DNA of 55,449 bases. Source: an uncultured Clostridia bacterium. Its GTDB lineage: Bacteria > Bacillota > Clostridia > Saccharofermentanales > Saccharofermentanaceae. The stretch covers positions 1 to 55,449 of the forward strand of contig CAMVGO010000010.1 in the NCBI GenBank assembly GCA_947167045.1, written 5' to 3'. How positions within the stretch are numbered: position 1 is the stretch's first letter; every line of letters starts with the position of its first letter. A program made the translations under genes and the position numbers. Below, one piece after another: positions 43,566-52,778 of the stretch. The notes under the pieces are model-generated. The model had not been told where the DNA came from and did not search any database. It saw only the letters and a list, made by a program, of their open reading frames with translations.

Positions 43566-45104
43566 ATGGCTAAAAAGCTTGTCGCGGTGATCGATGTTGG
43601 ATCGCTCACGGCGAGACTTAAGATATTCGAGATAGGATCAAAGGGAAAACCCAAGGAGATCGAGGCAGTCCGCAAATTTACAGGACTCGGAACAAGATCA
43701 TACAGTTCAGGCGTTATCCAGCCGGCACAGGTGGAAGAACTCTGCAGGTGTCTTAAGATGTTCGACGAGAAGTGCAAGGAATACGGCGTTGCGCGTGTTT
43801 TCTGTGTTGCCACGTCGGCGTTCAGGGATGCTTCAAATGCCGAAGTCGTAATAGAGAAGGTCAGGACCAGAACGGGATTTAAGATCAAGGTCCTCGACAA
43901 CTCGATGGAGCGTTACTACCAGACAATTGCCGTGCAGGCGATATATCCTGATTTCGCGAAGATTATATCAGACGGAACGATGATACTCGACATAGGTTCA
44001 GGCTCCATACAGGCTTCGGTTTACGACAAGTCCGAATTCTTATTCAGCCAGAATCTCCTGCTCGGATCTTTAAGGATCTCCGGAATGCTCTCGGATCTCC
44101 AGAGCAAGACCACGCACTATGACGAGGTTCTCCAGGAGTTCGTCGCGCAGGACCTGGACGACTATCACGCAATGGAGCCGAAGGGGATTATCTATAAGAA
44201 TCTCATAGCTTTCTCGGGAGAGATGGGATATATAAAGAAGCTCGCGGATAAGGATTCCATGAATTCGGTTACCCTTACCAAAGAGGAATTCCTTAAGGTT
44301 TATAACTACCTTCTGAAGATGAGACCTTCGGATCTCACGCTCAAGGATAATATCCCTTCAATGATCGCTCCGCTCCTTCTTCCCACGGCGCTCATCGTGA
44401 AGAACATGCTCGAATATACCGGCGTTGACATGATCTACATGCCTCATGCGTCTCTGTCTGACGGTATCATCTATTACTACTGCGTCAATTCACAGGGTTT
44501 GAAGACAGAGATCTCTCCGGACAGTTATCTCATCTCTGCCGCAAGGCACATCGCGAAAAGATACCGCTCGAGCAAGAAGCATATCGAATACGTCGAGAAG
44601 GCTGCACTGCTTTTCTTCGATGAGACAAAGAAGATAAGCGGACTCGGAAACCGTGACAGACTGCTCCTGCAGATCGCCGTAATACTTCACGAGATAGGCA
44701 AGTTCGTTCACTCGAGAAATCACAGCGACGCAGCATATTCGATAATCAAGAATACAAATCTAATGGGCCTTGACCACGATGAGGTCAATATGCTCGCCAT
44801 GATCGTAAGGCTCTATCCGAGGAACAAGCCTTACGACAGTTACTACTATTCGATCCTGCCGCCTGACCAGAAGGTCATCGTATCAAAGCTCGCGTCGATC
44901 TTAAAGATCGCCGATGCTCTCGATGCTTCTCATAAGGAAAAAGGAAAGAAGATCCAGTGCAGGATCAAGGATAACGAGTTCGTTATCACCTGTGACGCTT
45001 CGGAGGATATGTCTTTCGAGAAATGGGCATTCGAGAACAGGAGCGTCATGTTTGAAGATGTTATGGGAATCAAACCGGTTCTCAAGACCAGGAGGGAAGG
45101 CTAA
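43566..45104 (+). CDS. ppx: Ppx/GppA exopolyphosphatase with C-terminal HD-like domain
   Basis: 512 residues. The ASKHA fold (~1-300) has VIDVGSLTARL, VATSAFRDASN and ILDIGSGSIQASV. The usual catalytic-type Glu in family motif ExxR/E is not clear by eye. The C-terminal helical part (~320-480) includes LLQIAVILHEIGKFVHSRNH, an HD-like metal site. It hydrolyses polyphosphate or pppGpp. It overlaps ppk1 by one base (TAATG). Confidence 0.88.
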   Translation: MAKKLVAVIDVGSLTARLKIFEIGSKGKPKEIEAVRKFTGLGTRSYSSGVIQPAQVEELCRCLKMFDEKCKEYGVARVFCVATSAFRDASNAEVVIEKVRTRTGFKIKVLDNSMERYYQTIAVQAIYPDFAKIISDGTMILDIGSGSIQASVYDKSEFLFSQNLLLGSLRISGMLSDLQSKTTHYDEVLQEFVAQDLDDYHAMEPKGIIYKNLIAFSGEMGYIKKLADKDSMNSVTLTKEEFLKVYNYLLKMRPSDLTLKDNIPSMIAPLLLPTALIVKNMLEYTGVDMIYMPHASLSDGIIYYYCVNSQGLKTEISPDSYLISAARHIAKRYRSSKKHIEYVEKAALLFFDETKKISGLGNRDRLLLQIAVILHEIGKFVHSRNHSDAAYSIIKNTNLMGLDHDEVNMLAMIVRLYPRNKPYDSYYYSILPPDQKVIVSKLASILKIADALDASHKEKGKKIQCRIKDNEFVITCDASEDMSFEKWAFENRSVMFEDVMGIKPVLKTRREG

Positions 45105-47632
45105 TGGCAGTCAGAAAGAGCGCTTCGCAGCGCAAAGCAGATACATCGGCAGGAAAGACCAAGGCAGCAAAGAAGACAACTGCTAAGAAAACGGCTTCAA
45201 AAAAGACAACGATAAAGAAAACGGCTGAAAAGAAGTCTGCTGTAAAGAAAACGGCTGAAAAAACTGAGGCCAAAAAGACAGTTGCAAAGAAGGTTGCTGT
45301 AAAGACTGAGGCAAAAAAAGCAACCGCAAAGAAGGTTGCTGCGAAGAAGGTAACCGAAAAGAAGATCCCTGAAAAGAAGCCGAAATCTTTTGTCGCTTCG
45401 CCAGAAATCACCGGTGCTGATTATAGTGAATCGACCGCATCCTTCCTTAGCGGAAACGACTGTTTCTATAACCGTGAGCTTTCCTGGCTCGAGTTCGATG
45501 ACAGGATCCTGCACGAGGCAAGAGACGTAAAGAATCCGCTGCTTGAAAGGCTCAACTTCCTTTCCATAACGGCATCAAATCTCGACGAGTTCTACATCGT
45601 AAGAGTCGCATCGTTGCGGGATATGCAGAGTATCGATTTTGCAGAACGCGATATCGCGGGATTCTCGATCGACGAACAGCTCGAGAGGATAGATCAGAAG
45701 ACAAGAAGGACCATGGCTCTTATGTATTCGACATACACGAGATCTCTCGTGCCTTCTCTTGCCCAGGAAAAGATCTTCCTGAAAAATTATGATGAACTCA
45801 GCGACCAGCTCAAGGCCATAGCAGATTCGTATTTCAAAACGGTCCTTTATCCTATCCTTACGCCAATGGCCGTCGATTCTTCAAGGCCGTTCCCGCTGAT
45901 CTACAACCGCATGCTCAACATGTGCGTAATGCTGGAGAACGAACCCAAGAAGGTCAAGCTCCAGGAAAGAGCAACATATGGTATCAGCAGTGCCAAGGAT
46001 AAGAAGACTGTCAACGAAGACAAATACATGTATGCGACCGTCCAGATTCCTACTGTTGTAAAGAGACTCTATCAGATACCGACAGATGACGGTGATGTTT
46101 TCGTTCCTGTCGAACAGATAATCAGGGCAAACACCGACATGCTCTTTGACGGCCAGACCGTAGTGGCTACGGCTTTCTACCGCGTAATGCGAAATGCGGA
46201 TCTTGATATCGATGAAGATGAGGCAGAAGACCTCTTAAAGGAGATCGAAGCTCAGGTAAGGAGAAGAAGATTCGGTGAGATCATAAGACTTGAAGTCCAG
46301 GATGACATCGATTCCGATCTGCTCAAGTACATCGTTGATGAACTTGAAGTTGATGAAGCCGACATATTCAGCGTCAACGGACCTATAGATCTCACATTCC
46401 TTTCGAAGCTTGCATCGGCTTGCAAGGTGAAGCACCCCGATCTGTGCTACAAAGCACATGATCCGGCTGAAGCGGCTTCTTTTGACGGCCCTGTCAGCGA
46501 ACTCGATATTTTCGAGCAGATAAGGGAGAAGGACAGGATCGTACATCATCCGTATGAGACTTTCGAACCGGTGCTCGAATTTGTTAAGCAGGCCGCAAGA
46601 GATCCGAATGTTCTTGCTATCAAGCAGACACTTTACCGTGTATCAGACAGATCGCCGATCATCGCTTCACTCCTTGAAGCTGCACAGAACGGTAAACAGG
46701 TCATGGTGCTTGTTGAGCTCAAAGCGAGATTCGATGAGGAAAACAACATCAACTGGGCGAAGAAACTCGAGAACGCGGGATGTCACGTTATCTACGGACT
46801 TGTAGGACTCAAGACACACAGCAAGATCACGCTCGTCGTCAGAAAAGAAGAGGACGGTATCAGAAGATACCTTCATCTTGCGACCGGTAACTATAATGAC
46901 GTTACGGCAAAGATCTATACGGATCTGGGTCTTTTCACTGCTAATGAATCATTCGGCGAGGATGCATCGGAGTTCTTCAATATGCTCTCAGGATTCTCCA
47001 TCCCGCAGACATGGAGAAGACTTATCCCGGCACCTTTGTGGATGAAGGATTATTTTATAGCAAGGATCAGGAGAGAGGCTGACAACGCCAGGGCCGGTAA
47101 GCCTGCACGCATTATCGCGAAGATCAATTCCCTCGTTGACGAGACCATCATAAAGGCGCTTTATACCGCTTCTAATGCAGGAGTCAAGATCGATCTCATC
47201 GTAAGAGGCATATGCTGCTTAAGGGCAGGCATTCCCGGCATGAGCGAGAATATCACGGTGCGTTCGATCACCGGACGTTTCCTTGAACATTCGAGAATAT
47301 TCTATTTCTACAACGAAGGCTATGAGGATATCTATCTCGCATCAGCTGACTGGATGCCGCGTAATCTCAACCGCCGTGTTGAACTCCTGTTCCCGATCGA
47401 GGATCCTGACTGCAGGGCAAGGGTAAAGGAAGTGCTCGATGTTGAACTGGCAGATACGATAAGGGCGCATTTCCTTTCACCTGACGGTTCTTATCACAAG
47501 CTCGATCTGCGTGGTAAAGAGAAGATCGATTCACAGCAGAAACTCATCGATCTGGCTGATGCCGCAGTCGCAGAAAGACATAAGGCTATAGATAAGCACG
47601 AATTTATTCCTGAGGAAGGTCCGAAAGACTGA
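45104..47632 (+). CDS. ppk1: Polyphosphate kinase 1 with lysine-rich N-terminal tail
   Basis: 842 residues against ~690-720 for typical PPK1. The first 94 residues contain 33 Lys with Ala/Thr/Val between (KKTAEKK, AKKVAAKK). The standard core starts near residue 115 (CFYNRELSWLEFDDRIL) and keeps the phospho-accepting H591 in RYLHLATGNYND and H729 in RFLEHSRIFYF. It makes polyphosphate from ATP. The tail is polycationic, so it could bind the polyanionic product, DNA or the ribosome. The ATG overlaps the ppx stop, coupling synthesis and breakdown enzymes. Confidence 0.93.
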   Translation: MAVRKSASQRKADTSAGKTKAAKKTTAKKTASKKTTIKKTAEKKSAVKKTAEKTEAKKTVAKKVAVKTEAKKATAKKVAAKKVTEKKIPEKKPKSFVASPEITGADYSESTASFLSGNDCFYNRELSWLEFDDRILHEARDVKNPLLERLNFLSITASNLDEFYIVRVASLRDMQSIDFAERDIAGFSIDEQLERIDQKTRRTMALMYSTYTRSLVPSLAQEKIFLKNYDELSDQLKAIADSYFKTVLYPILTPMAVDSSRPFPLIYNRMLNMCVMLENEPKKVKLQERATYGISSAKDKKTVNEDKYMYATVQIPTVVKRLYQIPTDDGDVFVPVEQIIRANTDMLFDGQTVVATAFYRVMRNADLDIDEDEAEDLLKEIEAQVRRRRFGEIIRLEVQDDIDSDLLKYIVDELEVDEADIFSVNGPIDLTFLSKLASACKVKHPDLCYKAHDPAEAASFDGPVSELDIFEQIREKDRIVHHPYETFEPVLEFVKQAARDPNVLAIKQTLYRVSDRSPIIASLLEAAQNGKQVMVLVELKARFDEENNINWAKKLENAGCHVIYGLVGLKTHSKITLVVRKEEDGIRRYLHLATGNYNDVTAKIYTDLGLFTANESFGEDASEFFNMLSGFSIPQTWRRLIPAPLWMKDYFIARIRREADNARAGKPARIIAKINSLVDETIIKALYTASNAGVKIDLIVRGICCLRAGIPGMSENITVRSITGRFLEHSRIFYFYNEGYEDIYLASADWMPRNLNRRVELLFPIEDPDCRARVKEVLDVELADTIRAHFLSPDGSYHKLDLRGKEKIDSQQKLIDLADAAVAERHKAIDKHEFIPEEGPKD

Positions 47633-47652
47633 GAATAAGTAGATTAACTGCA

Positions 47653-47697
47653 AAAGGTGTCTTAAAGGTGATATGGTTCACTTTTGAGGCACCTTTA
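47653..47697 (+). terminator. Intrinsic terminator of ppx-ppk1
   Basis: A 19-position stem including G-T pairs: AAAGGTGTCTTAAAGGTGA against TCACTTTTGAGGCACCTTT with a short loop, then a T-rich end. Confidence 0.85.
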
Positions 47698-47710
47698 TTA
47701 TGCGCTGTTT

Positions 47711-47818
47711 ATTGGTAGTCTGACATGCCCGAAAACTGCCCGGTTCAGACTACCAAACATGGTAAATGGCAGTCTGAACCCCCTATAAATAATCAGTTTC
47801 AGACTACCAATTAAAGCC
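47711..47818. repeat. Two 54-base tandem units, each a hairpin of TTGGTAGTCTGAA
   Basis: Four copies of the motif alternate in orientation: 47712 (forward), 47744 (reverse), 47766 (forward, one change) and 47798 (reverse). Copies 1 and 3, and 2 and 4, are each exactly 54 bases apart. Each unit folds as a 12-bp hairpin, and copies 2 and 3 can also pair. Loops have diverged while the stems are kept. The 269-base gap 47633-47901 holds this, the ppk1 terminator and a promoter, with no gene. Confidence 0.8.
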
Positions 47819-47871
47819 CTCTTCAGTTTTGACCTTATTAAGACACAGTTAAGATTAAGGAAAGGTTTTAA

Positions 47872-47880
47872 TGATAGAAT
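47872..47880 (+). promoter_or_regulatory. Extended -10 promoter, TGATAGAAT
   Basis: It lies 21 bases before the ABC ATPase start. TTAAGACACAGTTAAGATTAAGG just upstream (47838-47860) shows direct TTAAGA repeats that could bind an OmpR-type regulator. Confidence 0.55.
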
Positions 47881-47901
47881 ATCGTGCGGAGGGATAATCT
47901 T

Positions 47902-48615
47902 ATGGAATTTGTAATCAGTCATCTCGTAAAGAACTACGGCTCCAAGCAGGTGCTCAAGGATGTGGATTTTATCTTTGAGGAAGGGAAGATCTACGGACTT
48001 CTCGGACGTAACGGCTCGGGTAAGACCACTTTCTTCAACTGCATAAACAGCGATATCGATATCAACTCGGGTTCATTCTATTTCAGGGACGGTAACGATC
48101 CGCAAAAGCAGATCCCCGTATTGCCTGAGGATATCGGTTATCTTGTATCGACGCCTACCGTGCCTGAGTTCATGACAGGCAGGGAGTTTTTGAAGTTCTT
48201 CATCGAAGTCCACGAGGAGATCACTCCGGATAAGACCATCGATGAGTATTTTGATTACATGATGGTGCCTGAAGACGACAGGGACAGACTGCTGAAAGAT
48301 TATTCGCACGGAACAAAGAACAAGATGCAGATGTTGCTCAACATAATCGCTTCTCCGCGACTCATGCTCCTTGACGAGCCTCTTACTTCACTCGACGTCA
48401 TTATCGCCGAAGAGATGAAGAATGTCATAAGAAGCCAGAAGCAGGGAAGGATCACCATCTTCTCCACACACCTTCTGGATGTTGCCGTCGATCTCTGCGA
48501 TGAGATCGTACTGCTTCACAACGGCAGGCTCGAACCGATCGATAAGAGCAATCTGGGTGACAGCGACTTTAAGGAAAAGATAATCGCAGCGCTGAAGGAT
48601 CAGGACGATGCTTAA
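47902..48615 (+). CDS. ABC transporter ATPase
   Basis: 237 residues. Walker A GRNGSGKTTFFN, a changed signature YSHGTKNKMQ (SHGTK where LSGGQ is usual, seen in some Bcr-type ATPases), Walker B LMLLDEPLTSLD, switch His in STHLLDVA. GGAGGGATA lies before ATG 47902. It overlaps the permease gene by 8 bases. Confidence 0.9.
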   Translation: MEFVISHLVKNYGSKQVLKDVDFIFEEGKIYGLLGRNGSGKTTFFNCINSDIDINSGSFYFRDGNDPQKQIPVLPEDIGYLVSTPTVPEFMTGREFLKFFIEVHEEITPDKTIDEYFDYMMVPEDDRDRLLKDYSHGTKNKMQMLLNIIASPRLMLLDEPLTSLDVIIAEEMKNVIRSQKQGRITIFSTHLLDVAVDLCDEIVLLHNGRLEPIDKSNLGDSDFKEKIIAALKDQDDA

Positions 48616-50347
48616 CGAATTTAAGAGTACATTGACCAAGGTCATACACTTAAGGAGCATTATCGGATATAACAGCCTTGTTTTCGCATTGAAGAAAACT
48701 CCTGTTATTGGAAAGATACTGCCTGATGCGCTTTACAGAACGAGATTCCTTAAGGTTATCTACTGGATATTCCATGTGATCCTTGAAGTACTGAAACTGT
48801 TTATCGGGAAATTCGCCGGACTCGGGCTGATATATCTGGTAACAGCTTTCCTTACTAAAGAATATATGGAATTCGGTAAAGGCGCAGGAATGACTGAATC
48901 CACGCTTTTCGGATGCTTTGCGCTTTCTTTTTTCATCCTTTACGCATTATTCGGGATCCTGATCAACAGGCCTGTTTTCAAATGCACCACTGAGAAGGAG
49001 TATCTGGTATTCATGCTCAGGATGAATGCCCGAAAACTAAACAACACGCTTTTCATCTATGAGCTGGGGAAATTGTTTATCGGATATCTTATCACGGGCC
49101 TTGTTGCCGCTTTATTCGGCGCGCCTTTACCGGTGTGCCTTGGAATACCTGTTCTTGCAGTACTGATTAAGATCTTCGGAACAGGTGCCCAGGCGGCCGT
49201 CTATAAGTTGAAGAATAAACACCACAAGCCTATGAAGACCAACGGTACATTTTATCTGATCACTGTTGTTCTTGTATTAATGATCATGCCCCTGGTACTG
49301 GTTTTCATAGCCAACGGACACTATGTTCCGCTGCCCATACTGCTGGCAGCCTCAGCGTTGCTCGCTGCTCTCGGTGTATGGGGCTTTTTTGTCCTTAAAG
49401 GATTCGGTTCTGATCTTCACAGAAGAGCTCTCCGCGACAATATCGTCAGGACTGAAGTATCAAAGTATAAAGAGACTGACACCACAAAGAGTTTCAAGAA
49501 GATAAAGGCCAACGGCACTGTTAAAGGCGACAAGAAAGGCTTTGAGTATCTGAATGCGCTGTTTATAAAAAGGCACGGCAGGATGCTCATAGTAAAGCCG
49601 GTTATATTCACAGTCTGCCTTATGGTCATAATGGGACTTCTTATCTTTGAATTCGTGTACGGCTATTATACGAGATTCGGAGGTGATAACTGCCTTGCCA
49701 TGGTCGGAAGCAATCTCATAAACCTTATTACATTCGGACACTATGAAGATGCGCTCCTGCCGTTTGAATCAGATTCTGCCGTATTGTTTTTCAGGTTCCT
49801 TGTCCAGTACCATCTGCTGGGTCTTCTGATACCCGTGTCGATCGCGGATAATTCATTCAAGAGCACGCAGGCCATGTTCATAAACTGTGACAACAGCCTC
49901 ATGACATTCAGCTTCTTCAAACAGCGCGATAAGATAATAAAACTGTTTGACATCAGGCTCAAGCAGCTGATAAAGATAAATATCGCGCCCTCTGTTGCCA
50001 TGGGTATTTTTGCCGATCTGATCCTTTTCTATACGGGCGGTCAGGATTATCCTTTCCAGTATCTGCTCACGATAGTCATCTGCATCCTGATGAGTGCCAT
50101 CTATGCTGCTGTCTGGCTTACGCTTTACTATCTGTTCCAGCCGTTCACGACATCGGTCAATATAAAGGGCGGTGCATACAGGATCGCATGGATAATCCTG
50201 TCAATCGTATTCTGCATCGTATGCTGGATACCGGCACATTCTGCCATACTGGCAGCCGTATTGCTTGTGTTTACCGCAGTGTTCATATACTTTATGAGAA
50301 AACTGGTATATAAACACGCGCCCAAGACATGGAGAGTCAGGGTGTAA
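48608..50347 (+). CDS. Large ABC transporter permease
   Basis: 579 residues, about 12 hydrophobic helices in two halves split by a basic cytoplasmic stretch (~270-305, KYKETDTTKSFKKIKANG). No family name is certain; the length and the paired ATPase suggest a multidrug or peptide exporter. The gene ends 41 bases from the convergent GH2 gene, and no terminator is visible there. Confidence 0.8.
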   Translation: MLNEFKSTLTKVIHLRSIIGYNSLVFALKKTPVIGKILPDALYRTRFLKVIYWIFHVILEVLKLFIGKFAGLGLIYLVTAFLTKEYMEFGKGAGMTESTLFGCFALSFFILYALFGILINRPVFKCTTEKEYLVFMLRMNARKLNNTLFIYELGKLFIGYLITGLVAALFGAPLPVCLGIPVLAVLIKIFGTGAQAAVYKLKNKHHKPMKTNGTFYLITVVLVLMIMPLVLVFIANGHYVPLPILLAASALLAALGVWGFFVLKGFGSDLHRRALRDNIVRTEVSKYKETDTTKSFKKIKANGTVKGDKKGFEYLNALFIKRHGRMLIVKPVIFTVCLMVIMGLLIFEFVYGYYTRFGGDNCLAMVGSNLINLITFGHYEDALLPFESDSAVLFFRFLVQYHLLGLLIPVSIADNSFKSTQAMFINCDNSLMTFSFFKQRDKIIKLFDIRLKQLIKINIAPSVAMGIFADLILFYTGGQDYPFQYLLTIVICILMSAIYAAVWLTLYYLFQPFTTSVNIKGGAYRIAWIILSIVFCIVCWIPAHSAILAAVLLVFTAVFIYFMRKLVYKHAPKTWRVRV

Positions 50348-50388
50348 CGTTTGCTAAGCGGTATCCTGAATTGCAACTGATGCGGATA

Positions 50389-52740
50389 TCAGCCGTTCTT
50401 CGCGGAAGTGAATTCAAGTTCCATGCTGTCTTTTTCGAAGATGCCTTCATAGCCTTCGGGACAGGATATCTTTAACTTTATCTTTCCCTCGCCGCAGCTC
50501 CTGATGTAAGTGCCGCCCGCGCCGCCGCTGATGCGCGCACGCGCAGGTCCGATTATCTCGCCTGCGCCTTCGATCTCCATGGGAAGACTGTCATTGAAGA
50601 ACGGCTGGACATTGCCGTATTCATCGCAGACGGTGATCCTTAATTCGGCCACGTCGTAAGTGTCCTTTTCGAAAAGTTTGTCTGAAGAACACTTAACTTC
50701 CATATGAAGTCTCTTGAATGCGGTCTTGCTGATGGTCTTAACGGGCTTGCCGTCCTTGTATCCCTCAAAAACAAACTTCAGTGTTGTGCCGCCCCAGTTG
50801 CCGATATACTTACCGAACAGCTGATATGCATCTTCAAACTTCATGTGATAGACGGCCATGGCCTCGACGAGACGCATCTTTATCTTGGCGGGGATGTCAT
50901 TCATGCCGTAGATGCCGATATAGTTCATGGCTTCCTTGACTATCTTGTTCTGTCTGTCAGAAAAGCCTTCGTTTTCCTTCATCTGGTCGCCTATGAGGTC
51001 GTCGATCAGGATAGGGGCATTCCTAAGGTTTTTGTATACGGTATCCTTGTGCGTATACTCCTTGATGAACAGATCGTTCTTGTACATCTTTACGCTGTCA
51101 CAGTTCGTGTAGATAAAGGTCTTGCCGCGGTTTCCTGCTGGATGCTCGCCGATGTCGAAAGTGGAACTTACCTCAAGGAACGGTTCTTTCAGATCGCCGC
51201 ACGCACTGTAGACATAAGATGCCTGTTTTGGATTCCTGAACATGTCCGTCACGCCGTGATAGCAGATGCGGTCTCCGGAACCGAAGTCCTGATGCGTGTT
51301 GTAGTCGAAGAAACACCATCCGAATGAGCCTGCGATGTCATCGTAACCGGCTACGGCATCGAGAACGTTCGCGTGACGCAGCGCATGTTCGAGCCTGTGT
51401 TCTTCTGAGTCGAAAGGCTTGGTGGGGAACATGTGACCGTTATACTCGCTTACGAGATAAGGCGCATCCGGGTTTGTCGCAACCTTCTTCTTCGGATCGA
51501 CGCCAGGAGTCTTTCCGTCGTGGCTGAAATCGTTATAAGTGTAAACGTCTTCAAGGAAACTGCTCTTCTTGAGATATCTGACGCCTCCCGTCGGTCTTGA
51601 CGGGTCGAGTTTATGTGCTGTTTCATTTGTCTTTTTATAGAGTTCATCATCGTCGACTGATTCATTGATGCGGACTCCCCAGAGAACGATTGAAGGGTGA
51701 TTCCTGTACTGAAGGATCATCTCTTCGACATTCTTTACGGCCTGAGCCTTCCATTCGTCATCACCTATGTGCTGCCAGCCCGGGATCTCTGTAAATACGA
51801 GAAGTCCCAATTCATCACATCTGTCTATGAAGTGCTGCGACTGAGGATAGTGGGAAGTCCTGACGGCGTTAAGTCCCAGCTCATTCTTCATGATATCCGC
51901 ATCATATCTCTGCATGGACGCAGGCATGGCATATCCGACGTAAGGGTAGGACTGATGCCTGTTAAGTCCTCTGATCTTGAGCTTTCTGCCGTTGAGATAG
52001 TAACCGTCAGCCTTGAATTCGGAATCCCTGAATCCTATTGTTGTCTTATATTCATCATCTGCTGAGCAAACCGTCAGTTCATACAGGAACGGATCATCGG
52101 TGTCCCAGAGTCTTATGCCGTCTATCTTTCCGCTTGCGAAGTGCGTGTCAGTGACATTTTCTGCTGTGTAAACCACATTGCCGCCTGCTTTTTCTTTCAG
52201 ACAGATGCTGTAGGGGACATCCGTCTTTGAGAACGTGACGTCGATATCTAGAATACCGTCTGAACCTGCCCTGGCGAAAACATCGCTGATGTAGTTTTCG
52301 GGTCTAATCTCAAGCCTTACTTCTCTGTAGATGCCTCCGTAAGTCATGTAGTCGATGACATATCCGAAAGGAGGGATGTTCAGCGTCTCGTTGCTGTCGA
52401 CACGGACCTTTACCGTGTTCATTCCTGACAGTTTTACCGCATCGGTTATGTCTGCTTCGAAAGCGGTATAGCCGCAGTTGTGCGTAACTGCTTCTTTGCC
52501 GTTTACATAGACTGTCGCCTTGTGTGCAACACCGTCGAAGACAAGGAATATCTTTTTCCCGTCTGCTCCGTCAGGCAGTTCGAAATCCTTCTGATATCCG
52601 CTTATCTTCTGATATATGGATTCATCGAAATAATCGTATGGCGTGACGGCGACTGTGTGCGGGATCCGGACGCTTGCACCCTCAGGGAGAGCATTGAAAT
52701 CATCGTTAAATATCCAGTCATTGTTAAACGGTATCTTCAT
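50389..52740 (-). CDS. Glycoside hydrolase family 2 protein, beta-galactosidase/glucuronidase-like, active-site intact
   Basis: 783 residues. Jelly-roll domain (VFDGVAHKATVYVNG), Ig-like domain, TIM barrel with RGLNRHQSYPYVG, AVRTSHYPQ, acid/base Glu in WGVRINES and nucleophile Glu in LVSEYNGH; C-terminal Ig-like domains (EYGNVQPFFNDSL). No signal peptide, so cytoplasmic. AAGGAAGG precedes ATG. It lies 38 bases after pepT on the same strand. It contrasts with the degenerate LacZ-like protein at 7668. Sugar specificity is not assigned. Confidence 0.92.
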   Translation of the reverse strand: MKIPFNNDWIFNDDFNALPEGASVRIPHTVAVTPYDYFDESIYQKISGYQKDFELPDGADGKKIFLVFDGVAHKATVYVNGKEAVTHNCGYTAFEADITDAVKLSGMNTVKVRVDSNETLNIPPFGYVIDYMTYGGIYREVRLEIRPENYISDVFARAGSDGILDIDVTFSKTDVPYSICLKEKAGGNVVYTAENVTDTHFASGKIDGIRLWDTDDPFLYELTVCSADDEYKTTIGFRDSEFKADGYYLNGRKLKIRGLNRHQSYPYVGYAMPASMQRYDADIMKNELGLNAVRTSHYPQSQHFIDRCDELGLLVFTEIPGWQHIGDDEWKAQAVKNVEEMILQYRNHPSIVLWGVRINESVDDDELYKKTNETAHKLDPSRPTGGVRYLKKSSFLEDVYTYNDFSHDGKTPGVDPKKKVATNPDAPYLVSEYNGHMFPTKPFDSEEHRLEHALRHANVLDAVAGYDDIAGSFGWCFFDYNTHQDFGSGDRICYHGVTDMFRNPKQASYVYSACGDLKEPFLEVSSTFDIGEHPAGNRGKTFIYTNCDSVKMYKNDLFIKEYTHKDTVYKNLRNAPILIDDLIGDQMKENEGFSDRQNKIVKEAMNYIGIYGMNDIPAKIKMRLVEAMAVYHMKFEDAYQLFGKYIGNWGGTTLKFVFEGYKDGKPVKTISKTAFKRLHMEVKCSSDKLFEKDTYDVAELRITVCDEYGNVQPFFNDSLPMEIEGAGEIIGPARARISGGAGGTYIRSCGEGKIKLKISCPEGYEGIFEKDSMELEFTSAKNG

Positions 52741-52778
52741 AAGATGGTTACCTTCCTTAGATTGTGTTTATGGGCTTT

